A stretch of DNA of 64,000 nt from Staphylotrichum longicolle (lineage: Eukaryota; Ascomycota; Sordariomycetes; Sordariales; Chaetomiaceae): the NCBI GenBank assembly GCA_019096155.1, contig JAHCVI010000006.1, forward strand, positions 1 to 64,000, in the 5' to 3' direction. Within the stretch, counting starts at the first letter, position 1; each line of letters opens with the position of its first letter. A program made the translations under genes and the position numbers. The notes beneath the pieces are model-generated. The model did no database searches and was not told where the DNA came from. It was given only the letters and a program-made list of their open reading frames with translations. Shown piece by piece: positions 55,916 to 64,000 of the stretch.

Positions 55916-57109
55916 TCAAGCAGACAGCCCCGCTTCTCTTTCAATCTCTTCTTTGCTTGGGCACCACTTGTCTTGAAGCGCCTTGTCCAGAGACAGAGCA
56001 TAGACATCTTTGCTCCACCACTCGCCCCAGCTAGTGAGAAAGATCTGCTCAGGGTCCTCAGGGAAATCGTCGCGCGTAAAGGCGCGAAGGATATTTTGGG
56101 CTCCTGGCAGCTGTCAGCCCGCTCTTCCCTCAAGAAATATGTATACTTACCTTCGGGGACCGTCTTCGCATCTGGCAGATCCATCGTCAACTTCATTACC
56201 GAGCCCTTTCCGATTCCCGTCTGGGGGATAAGACCTGGAGAGACAGCAACAACAATACACTGCTCCTTAAGCTGACGACGCCACCAGTGGGCCCCAAGGA
56301 GCTGCAAAAACTTGGTCTCGCCATAGATAGTACGGCCATCTACCCCGGAGCCCGCTTTGAGGTCCTTGTCAAGCACACCTGTGCACTCCGATGTCAATAC
56401 CTCACCAACACTCCGAGCTCAAGACAACGAAGAAAGGAAACTGACCAGTATCCGTCACCGTTCTCACATTTCCTGACGAAACCACCACGATTCTTGACTT
56501 GGACTCTACCAACTTCTCCCTGAGCAGATGCACCAGGTAGTGCTGCGCTACACCCCATCCAGTCAGTTAGCACAGCTCAGCTCACCAAGAACTCTCCCTC
56601 TCGACCCAACCACACTACCTGTAGCCACGGCAGAACAGGAACAAAAACAGACTCACACAAGTGATTGACCCTCACCTCCCGCCCCCACCCCACACCCCCG
56701 CCCCATCCGCCTCATTCTCCCCCGTCAGGCCCGCATTCAATAGCAAGTACTCCACCTTCGCCCCTTCTTTGTCCAACCGCTCGACGACAAGCTTCGCAAA
56801 GGCCTGCGTCGCACCCAGATCCTCTAGGTCGAGCGGCAGCACGGCCAGGCTGTGCCGGGCGCTGTCGAACCGCAGGGCGTCGTACGCGATCTGGGTGCGG
56901 GCCACATCGCGGGCGCCGAGGATGAGGCGGTAGCGGTCGGTTGCGTGGAGGGGACGGTCGGTGAGGAGTTGCTTGATGACCTCGAAGCCCTGGCGGTGCG
57001 TGTTAGTGCTCACTGTGGGCTTGTGATGGGAAAAGACGGGAGGGGGTAGGGAGGTTACCAGGCCGGAGGAGGCGCCTGTGGCGACGATTGTTTTGGTGGC
57101 CGGGTTCAT
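55916..57109 (-). pseudogene. Short-chain dehydrogenase/reductase, one G-run frameshift
   Basis: Five exons: 57109-57059, 56989-56657, 56547-56446, 56378-56151 and 56103-55916. With one added G, total length is 301 codons (300 aa). Motifs: TIVATGASSGL (cofactor loop, split by intron 1), YRLILGARDV, LPLDLEDLG, LLLNAGLTG (NAG), VNHLSQHYLVHLL, IVVVSSGNV, and the catalytic YGETK (YxxxK). The C-terminal exon gives GEWWSKDV. Between GENEADGAG and VRVNHL the frame shifts by one inside a run of five G (complement of 56682-56686). Without correction the protein terminates before the catalytic Tyr. The SDR family reduces or oxidises small molecules using NAD(P)H; no partner gene nearby tells the substrate. 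Either a recent lesion or a sequence error. Confidence 0.8.
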
Positions 57110-58872
57110 TGTGCTGGTGAGGGGGTTCATGAGCGCCGGTGTGTGGTTGTGGGGAGCGAACTTGGTTTGCTGTGGGCTCTGTTGTGAGGCTTTGGGACAG
57201 TGCTGGACGAGCAGCTTTATGTTGAAGTGTTGAGCTGGACTTCAGGGGCGAATGGAAATGATCACCAGAAACCAACTTGAGACATGATGGTGCAATTGGT
57301 GGTTCCCGCTGTTAAACAACAATGACACAACTGATGCGTTCCCACTGTCCGGCTCGATTGTCAGACCAAGTCACGTCAACCAAATGCTGAATCCTACATC
57401 TTACAAAAATAAGCAAATACCAACTTGAGATCATGGCACCCCTCGCCTCCCCCACAGCAAATATCGAGCTGCGGCACGCTACGGAATCTCTTGATTGCGG
57501 ACAGGATACGGTATATTACTTTTGAGAAATTCCCTCGGCCCTCGCATCCCTGTTTCTCTTGTTTATTGGACTGGGTGATTCAGCTTCCACAACCGTCTTT
57601 GCTGACGCTGGCTTATCGGATCATCGTTGATGCTTTTGATGCTGTTGAATCCTTCAATTGCGTCACTGAGCCCTTGTAGCTTGAAACTCAAGCAAGATCC
57701 TAGTCGTTGTGTCTAAGTCTCAAGTTTTGGTTGCAGGGGCACAACGGCACAACACGGTGGGCAAGTCCTTGATTTCGAGCCAGGGCTCAACTTTTCAACC
57801 TTTCGCTGCAACCCCTGAGCAAAGCGCGACTGGGGCCGCTAGCCTGCCATCTCTGGAGCCTTTTCCATATCTATGTTCGAGACGGGTCGCTGACTTTACA
57901 CATAGACACTTAGCTTAAAATCCTCTCTTACCGTCGGAATCCCTGCCATGTTGTTCTCGCATGGTTGGACGTGCGTATGTATGCCTGGTGAGATAGTGCC
58001 GCAAAAAAACGTCAGTTAGAATCCATTTCGATCTGAACAGTCGGAAGTTGAGTTGTTCACAAGCCTGCCCTCGAGATTTGCTTGTGCGGCACTCCGGGCG
58101 CACGAGAAGCTCGAGGAGTTCGGTTTTCTAGAATACCTGGTAAGTCAGTCTATTTGTCATATGGCTTTGGTACCTTACTTTAGTCTGACCCCGAGTTCTG
58201 ATCACCAAGCAATCAAACGCTCAACTAATGGGATTCATACCCCCGTGAGGCATGCCTACCTAGGTACCTTATGTTCACGGAGTAATGAGCAGAGAGCTTA
58301 CGAGGATTTCACTATTTAGAAGGAAGGAGGTCAACGAACTAATGAGTGTTGGTCCAGGTTACAGTTTTGAAAAGTCCACACCTCAAAGCAGCCCTTCTGA
58401 ACGGCTTTACCCAGGCTCCTTAGGTCCAGCTGCCCTTTGCCAAAGGCGTGGGCTCGCGCGGCAATCAAGATCCCGAACTCGAGCCTTCCTGCTGTGCAAC
58501 ACAACTCGCTGCTCACTGCAGGCAACAATGACAGTGGCACAGCCCATCATTTCTCTCTACCTTATAGAGCTGGCGAGGCTGTCTTTATTGAGATCAGCTG
58601 GCCATCCTGGGTTGATAGAAAGTGTCCAATGGTTGCTAAGCTTGGCTGCTACACCGGACTGGAGATTACCCGCTTAACGACGATCATCCTCGGTGAAGCT
58701 GTTTATGGGTGGCGGTGCACCCGAGTTGCTCGAAGGTAGTGGCTGCTTCGCAGCCTTGCCCAGTGTGACTGTCATATGAGAAACCCTTGGAACACGAGTC
58801 GATGATCTGGTTTCGTCTTCCCTAGCCTGAACGGTGCTTTGGTTCATCACAGCATCTGCACTCTTCCAAATT
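57110..58872. other. Intergenic, 1.76 kb, divergent promoters
   Basis: Lies upstream of both the SDR (minus) and the nuclease gene (plus). Frames at 57425-57918 and 58053-58739 lack domains and have low-quality composition. No operator was recognised. Confidence 0.45.
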
Positions 58873-60813
58873 ATGCGACTTCCACTGCATGGTGCGGCCG
58901 TGATAGCCGGCCTTTTTCACATCTGCATTTGCGATGAAGTCCCGGGCTATTCGGAATTTGCCAATAACTTGTTTGCGCCTCTGGCGGCAACGAGTAATAC
59001 GTCTCCAAACTTGATCAGGAACATCTTCGGTCGACAGACGGAGTGGTGCACCGCAGGGTCTCCTTACGTAGTTTGCCCAACCCCGAGAACATGCTGCAAC
59101 GCGAGGGACAATTGGTGGGTTTTGAGTCCTGAATGAAGCCCGGAATATCTACTAATCACTCATTTATGTTTCCGCCGCGTCTAGCACGCCGAAGGGGTGC
59201 TGCCCCAAGACTGCCGAGACGTGCGGTGGGAAGTTCTGTACCGACCCAGGTGCTGTCTGCTGTGGGAACTCTGTTTGCAAGCCGGGAGCAAGCTGCAAGC
59301 TGTCTGCTGGAGGGCAAAATGTCTGCTGCAGGAGTGTTGCCGATGTTGCTTGCGATGGTTACTGTACGAGCAACCCACCCGTCACTGTAACAGGCCATTT
59401 CTCTAACCTTTCCGGTCATAAGGTTGCCCAGCAGGCTCCTCCTGTGCAGGTAGTGGGCTATGCCAGAGGTGGCAGACATCACTTTCTCGATCCACGTCAA
59501 CCTCTCGATCTACGTCAACCTCTCGATCTACGTCAACCTCTCGGTCTACATCGATCTCTCGGTCAATTGCAACGTCACGGTCTCCTGTCACTGGTACCAG
59601 CAGCGCAGCAACCACGATTCGCTCTGTGGATACTTCTACCTCTACCAAGAAGACAACTGCCAAATGCACTCCAACGCCAGGATTAGCCCCCAGGGCCGCC
59701 AATGGATGGGACTACATCCAGGTACAAGGCGAGGCGAACTGCGTTCCGGTGCTCGACTTCTTTTGCGTCACCGATCTGTTCGATCAGCTGTGCACCAGCA
59801 TGTGCCAGGGTATTCGGGACCAACGGAATATCAACCCCCAGAATGTGCTTAGTGACCGGGCCATTCTGTTGCACAGGCGCATTGGACGTAACGCGGCGGC
59901 CGGATGTGGAGCTATGGGTTGCGCGCGTGAGTTGCACTGCATACCAAGGTGTAATGAGACGCTACTAATTACACCTCGGGACATGACACTGCATTCTTTC
60001 CCACGGACTGACAGTTTGGTACAGAACGCGTGACCTACAGTAATCTCTTTAAGGAATACTTTAGCATGGAATGCGACGAGTTTCCACCTGGTACGTTCCC
60101 CCAAACGTGTCAGGCAAAAGCACGCTCTCTGGCACCACTAGACTCACCATTCTCTAGCGTCCTCTATGGAGGGCGGCGGGCCGACATTGACATGCGTCTC
60201 TCAGTACCAAAACAACCTCGGTGGAGTTTATCTCCGATATTTCTACAGAGATTTGGGCTTAAGACAGGATGAGCCATATGTCATCCGCATGGATACCTGC
60301 GACTTCCCCGCGACCCCAGTCAGCTACCCGCAAGGAAGCGAGCCTCAGCCCCATCCAAAGCGCCAGACCAACAACGGCGGAAAAGCTGTCAAGGCTGCCC
60401 ACAATCCTCTCTGGGTCAGAGATCCGCGTACCGAAGCCGAAGGCTATGTCCTCATGCCTCTCGAGTCCGGCGGTCCCGGGACGTATAACGGCACCTTGTC
60501 ATTGTCGAGTGTGGAACGCCTGGGGGATGTCTCCATCCTGGATGGTGCCGGCGGCCTGGTTTGGGACAGCACAGGTGCGGCGTTCGTCAGTGGCCAAAGC
60601 ACAAGTTTGCAATACCAGGTGCAGGACGATACCCAGAATCTCTTCGTGGCGGCAAAGGCAGCCACGAGCGTATCAGTCAGCGCGGCTTTTACGGCGACGA
60701 GTGTTCCGCAAGCCACTTCCTCTCAATCATCGGCAGCGATGCGCAGCCATGGAGGGTATGCTCCAGGTCTCCTAGCCGGCGTTCCAGTTGTGATTGGTAT
60801 CCTGTGGGTTTAA
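58873..60813 (+). CDS. Predicted GPI-anchored, Cys-rich NucA/NucB-type DNase
   Basis: Five exons (58873-59114, 59185-59386, 59476-59926, 60025-60090, 60158-60813) sum exactly to 539 codons, 538 aa. A signal-like start (RLPLHGAAVIAGLFHICIC) is followed by a dense Cys region (EWCTAGSPYVVCPTPRTCCN, then CTPKGCCPKTAETCGGKFC). A Ser/Thr/Arg repeat linker (STSRST units) precedes the nuclease core. ECDEFPPASSMEGG matches the NucA/NucB catalytic signature (DE-x-P...EGG), followed by QNNLGGVYLRYFYRDLGL where bacterial NucB has its conserved Asn/Gly segment. The C-terminus ends in a Ser-rich stretch and a hydrophobic tail (GLLAGVPVVIGILWV), typical of a GPI signal. It probably hydrolyses DNA outside the cell or at the wall. 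The Cys region resembles no named fold that I can assert. The identification rests on motif match alone. Confidence 0.8.
59485..59556 (+). repeat. 18-base tandem repeat encoding SRSTST units
   Basis: Units at 59485, 59503 and 59521 read TCTCGATC(C/T)ACGTCAACC, with a diverged fourth at 59539. They lie inside exon 3 of the nuclease gene and encode a Ser/Thr/Arg linker in the gene's frame. All three frames stay open across the repeat, which explains the overlapping open frames here. Confidence 0.9.
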
Positions 60814-62370
60814 GATGATGATTTTTGCCACGATTTGATGGGAAGAGAAGGGGCAGACTTGTGGATGAGCGTGTAAGCACCTAGGTAATATTCGGTCGAT
60901 GGACTCTGTTGTTTGCAAGGGACGAAGAGAGTCCGGTGCGAAATCCCAGTGCAAAACAGACCGTGGAGGATTTCGGCCGCGGCTGCTAGACGGTGAAATT
61001 GCAAGTTGGGACAAAGGATGGTTGCTTTGCTCAAATCATTTTCGTGCCGTTATTGGCACGGTTGATCCTCAAATCCGCATCTGTCCTCCGCCACAGCCTT
61101 ACTGGGACGATTGGTTTGCTTCGAAGAGACAAGAGCTGTCTGGTTGAGCCTTGAAGCCACATGAGTCACCACAAATCGGGAGTATCCGACTAGCTGCAAG
61201 GTGCAACATCTTCAAATCTCGCTGCAGGCTGGGCCAGTCTGCTTCTTCAGTCCTCCCCTGCGTTGGTTTTTCACAAAAGAAGCACCATGAGGAACCCCAT
61301 TGTTTTGACCTTGCAACACAGAAGGCAAAGCAGTTGTGGAAACCGGTGAGTGTTTCGATATTTGCAATCCATTACAAACAAGACTCCTGCTCACCTCTGA
61401 CTCCAACCGAGGGCATGTATTTTGCTGCACCCAATTGTCAAACCCTAGCCTGGTGTGTGCTCCCTTTTCGGCCAAACAACTTGATGCATCTGCAACCATG
61501 AAGAGCACCCATCAACAACTCAGCGTGCTGCATTGAGACAGGTCAACGCCGCAAGTTGACGCCAGTCGATGGAGTTCTTCCGATGCAATCGAGACCCTCG
61601 TCAAGGGGTCGAGTGGTCGGACTGGCCAGATTCGGCATATCCTCAGATTCGTGCATTTCCAATCCATTCGCCATCCAAAACACCCAGCCCAGAACGGTAT
61701 GGCGACCGAAGGTTGATTGGTCTAGAACTGCCGCCTGCATGAAGCTCCCGGGCATGCGATTGATCGTCGATCCGGGGGGTGGGGAGTTTCCAGGAGTCGA
61801 GGGCATTGTGAGACACGTCCAAGCGGGCCAAGCTCTCACACGGAATGCCTGCCCCGTGCAGCAGCAACCCAACCTTTACACGAGAGGCCCCTTGGCCATA
61901 GCGCTGCGGAAATGAAGCTTGGTCGAGGTCACGGCCGCAAGCTTTGCTCGTCGGGACGATGGGCAGGGTGCTGCATCCTTATACAATGTCCAAAAGCGGC
62001 ATGGACCCAGACACAGACATCCGGGCTGCGATGCTCGCCTCTCCCCTTTGCATGGGTTGTCTTGGCAGATCATCTGGTTCCTGCAGCGGGATCACCGCCT
62101 TTCGTCTCGATGTCCTGGCCCTGCGTCGGCAATGCCCCGAGTCTGGTCTGCAGCTAAGTCCGGGGAACCCATGGCTCAGCGGCTCGTCCATTATCTCGGC
62201 GCGCATCCCGTCTTGTCGTCCCCGGGCTCCACGTCTCGGAGCTTTTCTCACCACTGCACCTTCTCTCACCCGCAAATGACATTGCCGCCGAGAGGATCCG
62301 CTGGGTTGCCGCCGTTGTCGTCCAGGAAGAGAAGGCTCAAGCCTGCCGGCGAGTCCGCGCCCGTCTGCTC
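60814..62370. other. Intergenic, 1.56 kb
   Basis: Several overlapping frames (61151-61501, 61556-61915, 61919-62503) lack domains or splice support. The stretch includes the nuclease 3' UTR and the receptor promoter. Nothing else was identified. Confidence 0.45.
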
Positions 62371-64000
62371 ATGTCGGGCCTCAACACCTCAGAATCCGGA
62401 TTGCCGACGTCGAATTCTTCGTCCACGGTTCTCTCGACGCCTCCCTTTCAGAATGGAACGGGCATGCGAAACGGCACACTTGACATGGCGACAAGAAACG
62501 TGACCAACGATTCCGACCGCGTCTTTCGGCTGCCGCCCTCGACCGACTTTGGCCCGCAGATTAACTTTACCATATGGCTGTTGACAGCGCTATCGTCTGC
62601 ATTTTTGGCACTGCGCCTGTATTGCAAGTTTCTAAGACATCGCGGGCTGTGGTGGGACGATCACTTGCTGATACTCTCATGGGTGAGCCTGTCATGCACC
62701 CCATCAGTAGAGGAGATTCTGTCCGCTGACTTGGTTCTCAAAGCTCGCCCTCGTTGCGGACGGCGCATTTATCTCAGCCTGCATAAACATCGGTTTTGGG
62801 AGGCCCCTGAGCCAGTTCAACTTCCACAACCTCGACACCTTCCTCCTCCTCTCCAACCTGGCGGGCACCTTTTCCATCCTTGCTGCGCTGTGGAGCAAAA
62901 CTTCGTTTGCGGTCACCGTTTTGCGCATCTCGTCAGGATGGCTCAAAGTGCTGGTCTGGTTCATCATCATCACCGTAAACGCCTGTCTCGGCGTGGCCGT
63001 CGCCATAACCTGGGCGCAGTGCACGCCCATCGAGAAGGTATGGCAGCCGCTGCTGCCCGGGGAGTGCTGGCCGAAGGGAATCCAAGTCCGGTACAACATC
63101 TTCACAGCTAGTGAGTTGCCCCGGGTGTTTCGCCTCGGATGTTGATCTGTTTCTGACAAGCGCAGTCTACTCTGGCGCCATGGATATCGTCTTGGCCGTG
63201 GTGCCTTGGAAGATCATCTGGACCCTGACCATGAACCGAAAAGAAAAGATTGGCGTGATGGTAGCGATGAGCATGGGCGTGTTGTGAGTCACTCTCAGCT
63301 TACCCTCCCTCCCTCCTTATTCCCCAACCATCTTACCACTTCCATTTGCCTTCCAACCCAAACCAACCATCACTAACACCATCACCACTTTCCTCAGCGC
63401 CGGCGTCACCTCCATCATCAAGATCACCCAGCTCCCTTCCATCTCCAACTCGACCTTCACCGAGTCCACCACGCAGCTCGTCATCCTCGCCGCCGCCGAG
63501 TCGGCCATCACCATCATCGCCGCCTCCATCCCCATCCTGCGCGCCCTCATCCGCGACTCCCGCCCGCCTCCCGGCCCGGCACAGTTCTACCACTCGCTCG
63601 ATTTCAGTCTGTATACCGGCGCCGGCACGGTCAGCGGACACAATGGTGAAGGCGGTGATGCGATACAGAGGCCCGGTAGCAGGACTGTCATCACCAGCGC
63701 GGGGAACCTGAACAGGGACCGAGGCAGACACAGCCACAGCCGGAGCCGGAGTCTGAGCCGGAGTCTGAGCAGGAGTACGACCTCGTCGTCGTGGGACAAG
63801 GAGGCCGGGACGGCAGGGACGGCGGGGTCGTCGAGGATGCACTCGCGGATGCACTCGAGGGGCAGCTCGATCGGAACAAGATTGAGCAGGCTGAGTAGGT
63901 TCAGCGGGCTGAGCGTGATGGTGATGGGTGGAGACCGCGACCGGGACCGGGACCGGGGGACGGGTGTCGCGGGTAGTATCACGAGCAGCGGGGGGATGAG
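62371..64000 (+). CDS. Fungal rhodopsin-fold (PTH11/SAT4-like) membrane receptor, 3' end off window
   Basis: Exons 62371-62682, 62744-63110, 63166-63283 and 63398->64000 join in frame. The N-terminus is glycosylation-rich (NTSESGLPTSNSSST). Helix 1 is INFTIWLLTALSSAFLALRL, then LRHRGLWWDDHLLILSW, the tryptophan-aspartate loop characteristic of the fungal rhodopsin-like domain. Later parts include FSILAALWSKTSFAVTVLRI, WFIIITVNACLGVAVAITW, a Cys in QCTPIEKVW, and GAMDIVLAVVPWKIIW; the family's seven-helix order is kept. The tail is Ser/Arg-rich and repetitive (RSRSLSRSLSRS, then a DRDRDRDRG stretch). Related proteins act as surface sensors or are encoded near biosynthetic clusters. Ligand unknown. 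The stop codon lies beyond the window. Confidence 0.88.

Noticed and set aside
1..64000. RIP-mutated transposons or CRISPR arrays
   Set aside because: No AT-rich islands with transposase or reverse transcriptase motifs and no regularly spaced repeats; CRISPR is not expected in a fungus.

Overview
The window is nuclear DNA of a filamentous ascomycete, most likely a Sordariomycete. The grounds are short introns (about 48-120 nt) with GT...AG ends and CTGAC/CTAAC-like branch sites, GC-rich third codon positions, and a typical gene set: HR-PKS, Cip1-like CBM1 protein, asco-laccase ending in DSGI, DUF6594 protein, fungal rhodopsin-like receptor and cAMP-type GPCR. The placement is inference; no marker gene was aligned. 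I see no transposon, rRNA, convincing tRNA or CRISPR array.

Region 1 (1-15.6 kb) looks like a polyketide biosynthetic cluster. It holds the N-terminus of a cytochrome P450 running off the left edge, a secreted berberine-bridge-type FAD oxidase, a short-chain dehydrogenase, an alpha/beta hydrolase of the kind paired with HR-PKSs, and, divergently across a 1-kb promoter, a nine-exon highly reducing PKS (KS-AT-DH-degenerate MT-ER-KR-ACP). The oxidase, dehydrogenase and PKS need single-base corrections to read through.

Region 2 (15.7-25.3 kb) holds an Sfh5-like lipid-transfer protein, a Cip1-like cellulose-binding protein, a frameshifted pepsin-like protease, a tiny Cys/His-rich protein and a multi-pass membrane protein. 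A gene-poor gap follows (25.3-28.6 kb).

Region 3 (28.5-46.1 kb) holds a laccase, mitochondrial GatB, an acidic coiled-coil protein, a DUF6594 protein, a secreted M35-like metallopeptidase, an unrecognised 499-aa protein, a Myb/SANT-like protein and a cAMP-receptor-type GPCR.

Region 4 (47.3-64 kb) holds a secreted two-module beta-rich protein, a 3.2-kb gap, a sugar transporter, an APH-like kinase, a second SDR with a G-run frameshift, a predicted GPI-anchored NucA/NucB nuclease with a cysteine-rich front, and a PTH11/SAT4-like rhodopsin-fold receptor running off the right edge.

Genes were rebuilt by hand from splice signals. Exon sums divisible by three were used as an internal check, and 14 apparent indels, mostly one-base losses in or next to homopolymers, are needed in five genes. 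Whether these are pseudogene lesions or sequence errors cannot be settled here.
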